Below are positions 25,558 to 33,470 of a stretch of 40,851 nucleotides of DNA, in pieces; within the stretch, counting starts at the first letter, position 1, and each line of letters opens with the position of its first letter. The notes below the pieces were generated by a model, which saw nothing but the letters and a program-made list of their open reading frames with translations, searched no databases and was not told where the DNA came from. The stretch spans positions 1-40,851 of the forward strand of contig JBJKSD010000004.1 in assembly GCA_046704245.1 (NCBI GenBank). The letters are read 5' to 3'. Source of the stretch: UBA660 sp046704245 (GTDB lineage: Bacteria > Bacillota_I > Bacilli_A > RF39 > UBA660). The position numbers were made by a program, and so were the translations under genes.

Positions 25558-26097
25558 ATGATGCCATCTTTAATTACGGTAATATTAATTGGAATAAGCT
25601 TAAGTTTAGATGCCTTTTCTTTAGCTTTAATATATGGGACTTTAAATTTATCTAGGCATAAAATTACTATTCTATCTATAGTAGTTGGAATATATCATTT
25701 TATTATGCCATTAATTGGTAGTATGGTAGGCATTATGGTTATAAATAAATTAATTATTGCCCCTAACTATATTGTAGCTATTTTATTTATTTTGATAGGA
25801 TTAGAGATGATTTTATCGATATTTAAAGAAGAAAAACTCATGTTATTAAATCTTATAGGTATATTAATATTTGGATTTGCTGTCAGTATTGATAGTTTTT
25901 TTACGGGTATAGGTCTTAGTTTCATTTATATAGATATTATTGATTGTGCCCTTATTTTTTCTGTTCTAAGTTGTTTATTTACTTATATAGGTTTACTTAT
26001 TGGTGGTAAAATAAATCAAAAACTAGGTAAGTATTCAGCGGTATTAGGTGGAATATGTTTGTTAGGAATTGCAATTTACTACTTGACAAAAAACTAA
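25558..26097 (+). CDS. mntP: MntP-family manganese efflux protein
   Basis: A six-span membrane protein of 179 residues. Two homologous halves each carry the conserved Asp motif: LIGISLSLDAFSLALIYGTL (first half) and FGFAVSIDSFFTGIGLSF (second half), which is characteristic of MntP/YtaF (DUF204). MntP exports Mn2+; the related YtaF acts in sporulation. Position near spoIIR supports MntP (Bacillus ywlD is in that region). No yybP-ykoY manganese riboswitch was recognised in the 93 bases upstream. An AGAGGAG ribosome binding site precedes two consecutive ATG codons; the first is used here. Confidence 0.87.
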   Translation: MMPSLITVILIGISLSLDAFSLALIYGTLNLSRHKITILSIVVGIYHFIMPLIGSMVGIMVINKLIIAPNYIVAILFILIGLEMILSIFKEEKLMLLNLIGILIFGFAVSIDSFFTGIGLSFIYIDIIDCALIFSVLSCLFTYIGLLIGGKINQKLGKYSAVLGGICLLGIAIYYLTKN

Positions 26098-26111
26098 TAA
26101 AATGGTAATAT
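26083..26111 (+). promoter_or_regulatory. Strong SigA promoter for the 26143 gene
   Basis: TTGACA (26083-26088), 17 bases, TG-g-TAATAT (hexamer 26106-26111). The -35 lies in the last codons of mntP. One of the best promoter matches in the window. Confidence 0.78.
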
Positions 26112-26142
26112 ATACGCTGTCTCAAAAGGGGGATAAAAGAAT

Positions 26143-26979
26143 ATGAATAAAAAAGTTAGAGGTAAAGGTAAAAAAGAAAAACCCGCAATAGTTATTTATC
26201 CAAAAACCTTAAAAGCAATAGCTAAATTTGTTTTAATAGGTAGTTTAGGTGGTTTAATTTTTATGGGAGGACGTTGGAGTAAATCAACCCCAACCCAAGT
26301 AACACCTACACCTTCAAAAGAAGCATCAAACCAACCAGTAGCTGAGAATCCAAATAATTCTAATCCTACTGATATTGATGCAGTAACTAAATTAGCAAAA
26401 GAATTTGCTCAAACAATTACAAGCGATTCATTACAATCAGATATTGAAGATTATAAAAACTTAATATTATTTATTAACAATCAAGAAGTACCTAAAGATT
26501 TTGATATACAAGATGATTTTGCGCGTGTAGTAACTAATATAACTAATATTAATTTAATGCCTGCACGTAATAAATTAGTATCTGATAAAAAAATTACTGA
26601 TACAAGAGTTCAAGTAGATATTTCAAAACTTTTTGCTAATGAAAGAGATAGAGTAGCTGTTAAATATATAGCAGATAAACAACAAGAAATATTAGATGCT
26701 ATATATGATGACAAATCAGATAAAGAAGTTAATGAAATGGTTAATAAATTTGTTAATATGGCTGTAGAAATTGTTATGGAAAGAAAAGATGTAAAGATAT
26801 CAGATGAAGATAAGAAAGCAATTAATACAACTATTACAGGCTTTAACTATAATGAATTAACAGAAAAAGCTCAATATGTTATCGATTGTCTATGCGGTGG
26901 CGTTATTGTATGTGCACCAAATTATTCTAATATAAATAATATTTCTGAAGAAATGTTTGAAGAAAAAGAAAGAGTATAA
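26143..26979 (+). CDS. Unrecognised membrane-anchored protein, 278 aa, probably truncated by an in-frame TAA
   Basis: No family recognised. A very basic N-terminal tail (MNKKVRGKGKKEKP) precedes one membrane segment (about 28-45, FVLIGSLGGLIFMGG), then a Pro/Thr/Asn-rich linker (46-76), then an extracytoplasmic helical domain (about 77-278). The C-terminal part includes CLCGGVIVCAPNYSN with three Cys. Driven by a near-consensus promoter, so it should be well expressed. After the TAA (26977-26979) the same frame stays open for 34 more codons to a TAA at 27082-27084; the terminator lies 17 bases past that second stop. This suggests the ancestral protein was about 313 residues and that a CAA codon changed to TAA. 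Read-through or a base error are alternatives. Confidence 0.75.
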   Translation: MNKKVRGKGKKEKPAIVIYPKTLKAIAKFVLIGSLGGLIFMGGRWSKSTPTQVTPTPSKEASNQPVAENPNNSNPTDIDAVTKLAKEFAQTITSDSLQSDIEDYKNLILFINNQEVPKDFDIQDDFARVVTNITNINLMPARNKLVSDKKITDTRVQVDISKLFANERDRVAVKYIADKQQEILDAIYDDKSDKEVNEMVNKFVNMAVEIVMERKDVKISDEDKKAINTTITGFNYNELTEKAQYVIDCLCGGVIVCAPNYSNINNISEEMFEEKERV

Positions 26980-27084
26980 GAATATATTGGTAAAAAATAC
27001 ACAGCTCATATAATGTACCAAACAGTTGGTAATTTTATTGAACAAGAACAAAGACCACATGTATTGGTTAAAACAATTGTTTAA
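26980..27084 (+). pseudogene. In-frame continuation of the 26143 gene beyond the TAA
   Basis: 34 open codons in the same frame, beginning EYIGKKYTAHIMYQTVGNFI and ending HVLVKTIV, then TAA. It lacks its own ribosome binding site. Best explained as the lost C terminus of the upstream gene. Confidence 0.5.
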
Positions 27085-27100
27085 TTAATATCGAATACTT

Positions 27101-27132
27101 AACACTGAAATATTATATTTCAGTGTTTTTGT
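27101..27132 (+). terminator. Terminator after the 26143 gene
   Basis: AACACTGAAAT / ATTTCAGTGTT, 11 bp, loop ATTAT, followed by a T run. Confidence 0.92.
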
Positions 27133-27190
27133 TTGACTTTATTTATATTTAATAATAAGATTAATATAGACCTTATAATGGAGGAATTAT

Positions 27191-28033
27191 ATGTTTAATT
27201 CTAGTAAAGAATTATTAAATAATGCTAGACAAGGTGGTTTTTGTATACCACAATTTAATATTAATAATTTAGAGTGGACTAAGATTATACTAGAAACTAC
27301 TAATAAATTAAATTGTCCAGTTATTTTAGGTGTTAGTGAAGGCGCTATAAAATATATGGGTGGATATAATACAGTAGTTAGTTTAATAAAAGGTTTAATT
27401 AAGGATTTAGGTATAACTATTCCCGTTATTCTTCATTTAGATCATGGAAGTAGTGTTGAATCTTGTATTAAAGCTATAGATAGTGGTTTTTCATCAATTA
27501 TGATTGATGCCTCTAGTTATGATATAGATCAAAATATTGCTATTACTAGAGAAGTGGTAGCTTATGCTCATCCCAAAGGAATAACAGTTGAAGGTGAATT
27601 AGGGCATATCGGCGGCCATGAAGATGGTAGAGATAAAAATATTATCTATGTTGATATTAATGAAGCAATCAGATATGTTAATGAGACTAATGTCGATACT
27701 TTAGCACCAGCTATTGGTAGCAAGCATGGTATGTATGGAGGAGAACCACAATTAAATATTGAATTGTTAAAGGAATTAAAGACCAAGATTAATATACCGT
27801 TAGTATTACATGGTGGTTCAGGTATTAGTGATGAACAATTAAAAGAAGTAATAGTTAATGGTATTAGTAAGATTAATATTAATACGGAATTACAAGTAGC
27901 GTGGGCTAAGCAGGTAAGAACCTTTTTATTACAAGATAAGGAAGTATATGATCCTAGAAAAATTATTGAATCGGGTAAACAAGCTATAGTTGATGTTATA
28001 ACTAATAAAGTAAAAATTTTTATGAATAAATAA
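27191..28033 (+). CDS. fba: Class II fructose-bisphosphate aldolase
   Basis: Zinc-dependent aldolase of glycolysis and gluconeogenesis, 280 residues. Metal ligands are visible in VILHLDHGSSVESC, VEGELGHIGGHEDGR and LVLHGGSGISDEQL. The phosphate-binding segment KININTELQVAW and the substrate loop APAIGSKHGMYGGEPQ are also present. RBS TGGAGGA. A weak promoter (TTGACT 27133-27138, 17 bases, TAAGAT 27156-27161) may drive it. In Bacillus fbaA is followed by tal and murAB; here murA follows directly, with no tal. Confidence 0.96.
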   Translation: MFNSSKELLNNARQGGFCIPQFNINNLEWTKIILETTNKLNCPVILGVSEGAIKYMGGYNTVVSLIKGLIKDLGITIPVILHLDHGSSVESCIKAIDSGFSSIMIDASSYDIDQNIAITREVVAYAHPKGITVEGELGHIGGHEDGRDKNIIYVDINEAIRYVNETNVDTLAPAIGSKHGMYGGEPQLNIELLKELKTKINIPLVLHGGSGISDEQLKEVIVNGISKININTELQVAWAKQVRTFLLQDKEVYDPRKIIESGKQAIVDVITNKVKIFMNK

Positions 28034-28125
28034 TATTTATAGTTAAATATTATCGCCAAAAGTATTATAAATGGATATAAATATATTGGGATATTATTGA
28101 ATAAAAATAAATTGGAGGTTATTTT

Positions 28126-29373
28126 ATGCAACAATTAGAAATTGTAGGAGGCAATAGATTATCAGGCAGTATTAAGATTAGTGGTGCTAAGAATAGTGCT
28201 GTTGCATTAATACCAGCAGCTATCTTAGCTGATGATATTGTATCTATTGCTAACGTACCTCAAATTTCTGATATTGATGCTCTTAGTGATATATTAAAAT
28301 TCTTAGGAGCAAAAGTAAAAAGAGAAGAAGAGTTAATTGTTATTGACCCTAGGACTATAAAAAATAAAAAGATTCCTGAAAGTGAATCAAAAAAATTACG
28401 AGCATCATACTATTTTATGGGTGCTTTATTGGGTAAATATAAAAAAGTAGAGATGTTTTTTCCTGGCGGATGTTCTTTAGGCCCCAGACCAATAAATCTA
28501 CATTTAAAAGGTTTTGAAATGTTGGGTGCTAAAGTTAAGAGAAAAGGTAATAAATATTTAATTGAAGCTGATGAATTAATAGGTAATAATATTTATCTTG
28601 ATATTGCTTCAGTTGGTGCGACAATCAATATTATGTTAGCATCAGTTAAAGCTAAAGGTACTACCATAATTGATAATGCTGCTAAAGAGCCAGAAATAGT
28701 TAATATTGCTACTTTTTTAAATAATATGGGAGCTCATATTACGGGAGCTGGCACTAGTGAAATAAGAATTGTCGGTGTTGACCAATTAAAAGGGTGTTTT
28801 CATGAAGTAATACCTGATCGTATTGAAGCTGGGACATTTACTATTATGGGTGCTTTACTTGGTGAGGATATGAAAATTGATAACATTATTCCGGAACATA
28901 TTGAAGTTTTAACATCAAAATTAAAGGATATTGGAGCTAAAATTAAAATAGGGGATGATTATTTAATTATTAATAAAGCGCATAAATTTAAACCAGTTAA
29001 TATTAAGACCCTTATTTATCCGGGTTTCCCTACTGACTTACAACAACCCATTACTACTTTATTAACTCAATGTAATGGTAAGAGTATTGTCCAAGAATCA
29101 ATTTTTGAGAGCCGTTTTAATAATATACAATATTTAAATAAAATGGGTGCTGATATAAAAATTAAAGGTGATAAAGCTTATATTAAAGGACCAACGCCAT
29201 TACATGGTGAAGAAGTAGTAGCTACTGATTTGAGAGCTGGTGCTTGTTTAATTATAGCTGGTTTAATTGCTACTGATAAAACAATTATAACTGATGTAGA
29301 ACATGTTCTACGAGGATATGAGCAAATAGTCGAAAAATTGACAAAGTTAGGTGCTAAAATAACCCTTAAGTAA
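28126..29373 (+). CDS. murA: UDP-N-acetylglucosamine 1-carboxyvinyltransferase
   Basis: MurA begins peptidoglycan precursor synthesis by adding enolpyruvate to UDP-GlcNAc; it is the fosfomycin target. 415 residues. GAKNSAVALIPAAIL (20-34) is the N-terminal signature, and the catalytic Cys116 lies in FFPGGCSLGPRPINLH, so the enzyme should be fosfomycin-sensitive in principle. PDRIEAGTFTIMGAL and PGFPTDLQQPITTLLTQ complete the active-site loops. Firmicutes often have two MurA; position next to fba suggests the MurAB/MurZ type. RBS TGGAGGT. Confidence 0.96.
   Translation: MQQLEIVGGNRLSGSIKISGAKNSAVALIPAAILADDIVSIANVPQISDIDALSDILKFLGAKVKREEELIVIDPRTIKNKKIPESESKKLRASYYFMGALLGKYKKVEMFFPGGCSLGPRPINLHLKGFEMLGAKVKRKGNKYLIEADELIGNNIYLDIASVGATINIMLASVKAKGTTIIDNAAKEPEIVNIATFLNNMGAHITGAGTSEIRIVGVDQLKGCFHEVIPDRIEAGTFTIMGALLGEDMKIDNIIPEHIEVLTSKLKDIGAKIKIGDDYLIINKAHKFKPVNIKTLIYPGFPTDLQQPITTLLTQCNGKSIVQESIFESRFNNIQYLNKMGADIKIKGDKAYIKGPTPLHGEEVVATDLRAGACLIIAGLIATDKTIITDVEHVLRGYEQIVEKLTKLGAKITLK
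29296..29311. other. 16-bp perfect palindrome inside murA
   Basis: GTAGAACATGTTCTAC is a perfect inverted repeat in the murA coding sequence. Its core GAACATGTTC occurs again in the overlap of the agrA-like and agrC-like genes (36688-36697). It is neither the parS nor the LexA consensus. Function unknown; it may be chance. Confidence 0.35.
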
Positions 29374-29386
29374 ATATAATTTAAAG

Positions 29387-29411
29387 AAGATATTAATTAA
29401 ATATCTTTTTT
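29387..29411 (+). terminator. Terminator after murA
   Basis: AAGATATT / AATATCTT with AATTA loop and a T run. Shorter and weaker than other terminators here. Confidence 0.75.
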
Positions 29412-29426
29412 AGTAAGGGGTATTTT

Positions 29427-30182
29427 ATGAAAATTAAACGGCTTATGGCCAGTGGATTAGTATTAATAGCTATTTTTATTATTTATTTAACTACAGTTGA
29501 TAAAAGAATATACTATGTAGCATTAGGTGATTCATTAGCTATTGGTCAAAATCCTTATGGTAAAATTGGATATGGCTATAGTGACTATGTGGCTAACTAT
29601 TTAAAAAAGAATAACCTATTAGAGTTTTATACTAAAGGTTTTGCTAAATCGGGATATCGAACTATCGATTTAAATAGAGCAATTGTTGATAATAAGAAGA
29701 TTAAAATTAATGATGACATATTGTCGATTAAAAATGCTTTAATAAATGCCGATATTGTTACTCTTTCAATTGGAGCTAATGATTTATTTTATAAAGTTGG
29801 TATTAACGATATGACTTTTAATTTAGAGAAAAAAGATGAAATATATAAATATATAGATGAAATAGTAATTGATGTTGATAAGTTATTAACTTTAATACGC
29901 CAATATTGTAAGGAAGATATTATTATGATTGGATATTATAATCCATTATCTAAATTATCTTCTAAGTACACTAGAGAATTAGATCCAATGTTTATGTATG
30001 GCAATGAGCAATTAAAAAGAATAGCATATAAACATAATGTTCACTATATAGATATATATGAAATATTTATGGAAAATCCCCAATATTTACCCAATCCTTT
30101 AGATATTCATCCCTCAACTGAAGGATATGAAGCTATTGCATCGCAAGTAATAAATATAATCGAAACAAATATAATCAATTGA
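29427..30182 (+). CDS. SGNH/GDSL-type lipase or esterase, membrane-anchored
   Basis: 251 residues. One N-terminal hydrophobic segment (about 7-23) anchors or exports it. The SGNH catalytic blocks are in order: block I VALGDSLAIG (Ser), block II G in AKSGYRTIDL, block III SIGANDLFY (Asn), and block V DIHPSTEGYEAIA (Asp and His). Such enzymes deacylate lipids, wall polymers or glycans; the substrate cannot be read. It resembles YpmR-type Firmicute SGNH proteins. It lies between murA and rpmE where Bacillus has glpX and rho; neither is present. Confidence 0.87.
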   Translation: MKIKRLMASGLVLIAIFIIYLTTVDKRIYYVALGDSLAIGQNPYGKIGYGYSDYVANYLKKNNLLEFYTKGFAKSGYRTIDLNRAIVDNKKIKINDDILSIKNALINADIVTLSIGANDLFYKVGINDMTFNLEKKDEIYKYIDEIVIDVDKLLTLIRQYCKEDIIMIGYYNPLSKLSSKYTRELDPMFMYGNEQLKRIAYKHNVHYIDIYEIFMENPQYLPNPLDIHPSTEGYEAIASQVINIIETNIIN

Positions 30183-30185
30183 CTA

Positions 30186-30213
30186 TTGTCAAATACTAAT
30201 TATGTGGTATAAT
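30186..30213 (+). promoter_or_regulatory. SigA promoter of rpmE
   Basis: TTGTCA (30186-30191), 16 bases, TG-g-TATAAT (hexamer 30208-30213). Confidence 0.72.
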
Positions 30214-30233
30214 ATACTAGCGTATAAATTACT

Positions 30234-30249
30234 ATGATTAATTAATCAT
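30234..30249 (+). promoter_or_regulatory. Hairpin in the rpmE leader
   Basis: ATGATTAATTAATCAT is a 16-base perfect palindrome between the promoter and the GAAAGGAG ribosome binding site of rpmE. L31 leader regulatory RNAs are known in Firmicutes; a match cannot be confirmed by eye. Confidence 0.35.
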
Positions 30250-30267
30250 GGCGAAAGGAGAATAGAA

Positions 30268-30471
30268 ATGAAGAAAGACATCCATCCAGAATATAAAAAC
30301 GCAAAAGTAATATGTGCTTGTGGCGCTACTTTTGAAACTGAATCAACTCACGATGTTATCAATGTTGAAGTGTGTTCAGAATGTCATCCTTTCTATACTG
30401 GTAAACAAGGAAGAGGTTCTAAAGCAGGACGTATAGAAAAATTTAATAAAAAATATGGCTTAGATAAATAG
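30268..30471 (+). CDS. rpmE: 50S ribosomal protein L31, zinc-binding form
   Basis: L31 bridges the ribosomal subunits. 67 residues, beginning MKKDIHPEYKNAKVICACGA. The four zinc ligands of the C+ form are present: Cys16 and Cys18 (CAC), and CSEC near residue 36-39. The presence of the zinc form implies that a zinc-independent paralogue, if any, is elsewhere. Followed by a terminator and tdk, as in Bacillus (rpmE-tdk). Confidence 0.97.
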   Translation: MKKDIHPEYKNAKVICACGATFETESTHDVINVEVCSECHPFYTGKQGRGSKAGRIEKFNKKYGLDK

Positions 30472-30494
30472 AGAAGAGAAATCTTCTCTTTTTT
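30471..30494 (+). terminator. Terminator after rpmE
   Basis: GAGAAGA-GAAA-TCTTCTC followed by seven T; a classical GNRA-looped terminator touching the stop codon. Confidence 0.93.
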
Positions 30495-30505
30495 AATTCT
30501 TCTTA

Positions 30506-30514
30506 TGTTATAAT
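30506..30514 (+). promoter_or_regulatory. Extended -10 element for tdk
   Basis: TG-t-TATAAT with hexamer 30509-30514, 22 bases upstream of the tdk ATG. Confidence 0.45.
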
Positions 30515-30535
30515 TAAAATAATAGAGGTGTTAAT

Positions 30536-31147
30536 ATGGATAAAGTAGGCAGTATAACAATAATATCGGGTCCTATGTTTTCAGGGAAGACAGATGAATT
30601 AATACGAAGAATTGATAGATTACAACATGCTAAGAAGAAAGTAGCAGTATTTAAACCCAGAATAGATAACCGATATAATGCTGAAAAAGTATGCGCTCAT
30701 AACGGTAAAATGATTGATAGTTATATTGTCAAAAACGCTAAAGAAATAATTAGTTGTCTAGAAAATAAAAAAATAGATGTCGTAGCTATCGATGAAATTC
30801 AATTTTTTGATGAAGATATTGAATGGGTTGTTCAACAGTTAGCGGTCGATGGTTATATTGTAATTGGTGCTGGCTTAGATAAGGATTTTAGAGGTCAACC
30901 ATTTGGTTCGATGCCATATTTAAAATGTATAGCTGAAGAAAATATTCAACTTACCGCCATATGTAATGTATGTGGAGAAGAAGCCCCATTTACGCAACGA
31001 CTAGTAAATGGGAATCCTGCTTCTTATTACGATGAAACTGTATTAGTTGGAGCTGATGAGAGTTATGAAGCGCGATGTCGAAGGCATCATATAGTTTATG
31101 ATCATCCGGGATTTCAAAAAATTAGAAAGGTGGCTGTTAAAGAATGA
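30536..31147 (+). CDS. tdk: Thymidine kinase
   Basis: Type II thymidine kinase for deoxynucleoside salvage, 203 residues. The P-loop is GPMFSGKTDELIRR (about 12-25), with DEIQFFD (Walker B) and the lasso and zinc region CNVCGEEAPFTQR, and CRRHHIVYD near the C terminus. RBS GAGGTG. Its TGA stop overlaps the rpiB ATG (ATGA, 31144-31147). Confidence 0.97.
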   Translation: MDKVGSITIISGPMFSGKTDELIRRIDRLQHAKKKVAVFKPRIDNRYNAEKVCAHNGKMIDSYIVKNAKEIISCLENKKIDVVAIDEIQFFDEDIEWVVQQLAVDGYIVIGAGLDKDFRGQPFGSMPYLKCIAEENIQLTAICNVCGEEAPFTQRLVNGNPASYYDETVLVGADESYEARCRRHHIVYDHPGFQKIRKVAVKE

Positions 31148-31590
31148 GAATTGGTATTGCTAATGATCATAGAGGATTTAAATTAAAACAAAAATTGGCA
31201 AAATATTTAATAAATAGAGGATATAATGTTGTTGATTATGGTACTGATTCTGACAAATCAGTTGATTATCCAGATTATGCAATAAAAATTGGTAAAGGTA
31301 TTCAAAAAAAGGAAATAGATTTAGGGTTAGTTATCTGTGGAACGGGTATAGGTATATCGATCGCTACAAATAAATTAAAAGGTATTAGGTGTGCCAAAGT
31401 TTGTAGTGTAAGAGAAGCTAAAATGGCTAAAAGTCATAATGATGCTAATGTGATAGCAATAAATGGTAATATGTGTTTCTTAATAGCTAAAAGAATAGTT
31501 AATGCTTTTATTATTACTGATTTTTCAAATGAAGAAAGACATATACGGAGAATAAATAAAATAATAAAAATAGAAGAGGAAAATCTATGA
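31144..31590 (+). CDS. rpiB: Ribose-5-phosphate isomerase B (RpiB/LacAB family)
   Basis: 148 residues. IANDHRGFKLKQKLAKYL at the start, VDYPDYA, and VICGTGIGISIATNKLKGIR with the catalytic Cys are the RpiB signatures. It interconverts ribulose- and ribose-5-phosphate in the pentose phosphate pathway. Overlaps tdk by 4 bases and the next gene by 4 bases, so tdk-rpiB-DUF1146 form a tightly coupled operon. In Bacillus the homologue (ywlF) lies near spoIIR and mntP. Confidence 0.95.
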   Translation: MRIGIANDHRGFKLKQKLAKYLINRGYNVVDYGTDSDKSVDYPDYAIKIGKGIQKKEIDLGLVICGTGIGISIATNKLKGIRCAKVCSVREAKMAKSHNDANVIAINGNMCFLIAKRIVNAFIITDFSNEERHIRRINKIIKIEEENL

Positions 31591-31784
31591 ATGTTAAGTT
31601 AATATTATATTTATTAGTTATACCTATTGTTATATGGTCATTAGATGGTTTAAATATTAATACTATTTTTAAAAAGCATAAATATATGGAAGCTAGGATA
31701 ATATATATATTGATATCACTTGCTCTATCTTATTTAATTGTTAACTTTTTATATGATTTTTTTGAAGTATCAAGAATATATTAA
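31587..31784 (+). CDS. ywzB: DUF1146 family membrane protein (YwzB-like)
   Basis: 65 residues with two membrane spans (about 5-20 and 38-58) and a short basic loop (FKKHKYMEARIIYILISLAL). The layout (WSLDGLNINTIFKKHK, a conserved ARIIYILISLALSY span, NFLYDF) matches DUF1146/YwzB. In Bacillus ywzB lies just upstream of the murAA-spoIID-spoIIQ region, which is conserved here since spoIID follows after 12 bases. Function is unknown. Confidence 0.82.
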   Translation: MNVKLILYLLVIPIVIWSLDGLNINTIFKKHKYMEARIIYILISLALSYLIVNFLYDFFEVSRIY

Positions 31785-31796
31785 AAAGGTGATATT

Positions 31797-32714
31797 ATGA
31801 AACGTACATTGTTATTAGCTCTTTTAATGATTTTAATTCCATATTTTATTGTTAGTTTTTTTATGGAAGAAAAAGAAATTGATTTTAATCTTATAACTAA
31901 TAATATTAATGTTAGAATCAAAAGAGTAACGACTAATAATATTGAATTAGTACCACTAGAAGAATATATAGTGGGTGTAGTAGCTGGCGAAATGCCTGTT
32001 AGTTTTCATATTGAGGCTTTGAAGGCTCAAAGTGTAGCTGCTCGCACCTACGTTATTAAAAGATTAATTGATAATAGTGATATGGATTATGATGTGGTAG
32101 ATACGGTCAGTAATCAAGTATATTTAGATAATAATTATTTAAAAGATAAATGGCAAGATGAATATGTCAATAAGATTAATAAATTAAGGAAAGCTGTTAG
32201 TGATACTTTAGGAGAAATATTAGTCTATAATGGCGAGATAGTAGATGCTTTATATTTCTCTACTAGTAATGGTTATACAGAGAATAGTGAAGAAGTATTT
32301 GGGTTTGAACTTCCTTATTTAAGAAGTGTTGAATCATCATGGGATGCTGAGACATCACCCGTTTTTAATGATCAGAAAATTATTGGTATCGATGAATTTT
32401 ATAATAAGTTAGAATTGCCATATAAGAGTAAAATAAACATTAAAGTATTAGAGAAAACTACTTCTGGTCGAGTAGCTAAATTAACTATTAATAATAAAGA
32501 ATTTACTGGTCGAGAAATTCGTGAAAAATTATCTATTCGTTCAACTGATTTTAAAATTGTTCAGGATAATAAAACAATATATATTAATACTAAAGGATAT
32601 GGTCATGGTGTTGGGATGAGCCAATATGGAGCTGATGGTATGGCTTTAAAAGGGTATAAATATAATGAAATATTAACCCATTATTATCAGAATACTGCTA
32701 TTAAAAAAATCTAA
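31797..32714 (+). CDS. spoIID: Stage II sporulation protein D (lytic transglycosylase)
   Basis: Mother-cell enzyme of the DMP engulfment complex that cuts denuded glycan strands of septal peptidoglycan. 305 residues with a N-terminal anchor (about 5-22). Signature VPLEEYIVGVVAGEMPVSFH contains the likely catalytic Glu65, followed by EALKAQSVAARTYVI. The C-terminal half has GREIREKLSIRSTDFKI and TKGYGHGVGMSQYGADGMAL, with conserved His and Gln. RBS AAGGTGA. SigE control is expected from Bacillus, but I see no clear SigE promoter in front. Confidence 0.95.
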   Translation: MKRTLLLALLMILIPYFIVSFFMEEKEIDFNLITNNINVRIKRVTTNNIELVPLEEYIVGVVAGEMPVSFHIEALKAQSVAARTYVIKRLIDNSDMDYDVVDTVSNQVYLDNNYLKDKWQDEYVNKINKLRKAVSDTLGEILVYNGEIVDALYFSTSNGYTENSEEVFGFELPYLRSVESSWDAETSPVFNDQKIIGIDEFYNKLELPYKSKINIKVLEKTTSGRVAKLTINNKEFTGREIREKLSIRSTDFKIVQDNKTIYINTKGYGHGVGMSQYGADGMALKGYKYNEILTHYYQNTAIKKI

Positions 32715-32721
32715 AATTAAT

Positions 32722-32751
32722 GTATATATTCTCTTTAAAATGTTAAGACTT
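32722..32751 (+). promoter_or_regulatory. Weak SigF-like promoter candidate for spoIIQ
   Basis: GTATA (32722-32726), 15 bases, GTTAAGACTT (32742-32751) partly fits the SigF pattern GYATA-N15-GGnnAnAnTR (two mismatches in the -10). spoIIQ is SigF-dependent in Bacillus. The implied leader would be very short, so confidence is low. Confidence 0.25.
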
Positions 32752-32768
32752 CTAATAGAGGTGATAAT

Positions 32769-33392
32769 ATGTTAAAGAGTAATGTCCGTAAATCATTAGA
32801 AATGGCTACTTATTTTGGCATTGTTATAGTTGTTCTAATCAGTGTCGTACTTATTGAAAGAGCTTTAACTAAAAATCCTAATGATAGTACGCCTTATGTC
32901 TATGTTATGAAAGATATGTTAGATAATGATATACCGGTCATAGGTAAGAATCAAATTATGTTAAAACCATTTACTGATACTAAAGTAAAGGTAGTTAAAA
33001 GCTTTTATAATTATTTGGATGATAAAGAAAAACAAGAGAATGCCATTATCTATAATGATGGTACTTATATGCAAAATTCTGGTGTAGATTTTGGAGGCGC
33101 TACTGGTTTTGATGTTATCGCTGTTTTAGATGGTACTGTTATTGATGTAACAGAGGATCCTTTATTAGGTAAGACTGTACAAATACGCCATAATAATGAA
33201 CTTATTAGCGTCTATCAAAGTTTATCAGAAGTAAAAGTAAAAAAAGATGATACTATTTTAAGAAGTCAAATAATTGGCAAAAGTGGTTTATCAAATATTG
33301 CTAAAGATTTAGGTGATCACCTTCATTTTGAACTTTTTTATAAAGGTCAAGTTGTTAATCCTTTAGAATATTTTGATAAAGAAATTGAATAA
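32769..33392 (+). CDS. spoIIQ: Stage II sporulation protein Q, degenerate M23 domain
   Basis: Forespore membrane protein that pairs with SpoIIIAH across the septum in engulfment. 207 residues with one membrane segment (about 12-32) and an M23/LytM domain (about 100-197). The usual zinc His of HxxxD is Asn103 (in MQNSGVDFG, Asp107 kept), and the YxHLS histidine is Gln150 (in VYQSLSEVKVK), while DHLHFEL (184-186) is kept. Like Bacillus SpoIIQ it is therefore likely an inactive, binding-only domain. It lies between spoIID and spoIIID as in Bacillus. Confidence 0.93.
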   Translation: MLKSNVRKSLEMATYFGIVIVVLISVVLIERALTKNPNDSTPYVYVMKDMLDNDIPVIGKNQIMLKPFTDTKVKVVKSFYNYLDDKEKQENAIIYNDGTYMQNSGVDFGGATGFDVIAVLDGTVIDVTEDPLLGKTVQIRHNNELISVYQSLSEVKVKKDDTILRSQIIGKSGLSNIAKDLGDHLHFELFYKGQVVNPLEYFDKEIE

Positions 33393-33396
33393 TTTT

Positions 33397-33420
33397 AAGG
33401 CATTGTTATGCCTTTTTTTA
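33397..33420 (+). terminator. Terminator after spoIIQ
   Basis: AAGGCAT-TGTT-ATGCCTT with a T run, 5 bases after the stop codon. Confidence 0.87.
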
Positions 33421-33432
33421 TGAATAAAAATA

Positions 33433-33467
33433 ATCACCCTAAGTATAATTTACTAGAAAAGGGTGAT
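33433..33467 (+). promoter_or_regulatory. Hairpin covering the spoIIID ribosome binding site
   Basis: ATCACCCT (33433-33440) pairs perfectly with AGGGTGAT (33460-33467) around a 19-base loop. The 3' arm is the spoIIID ribosome binding site. If transcription starts upstream of 33433 the RBS would be sequestered. Confidence 0.5.
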
Positions 33468-33470
33468 GAC

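Noticed and set aside
27646..28134. Minus-strand ORF of 162 codons over fba
   Set aside because: A shadow frame of the well-supported aldolase gene; no recognisable protein.
33408..33470. Longer SpoIIID frame
   Set aside because: It would start inside the spoIIQ terminator, and the known family start is at 33471.
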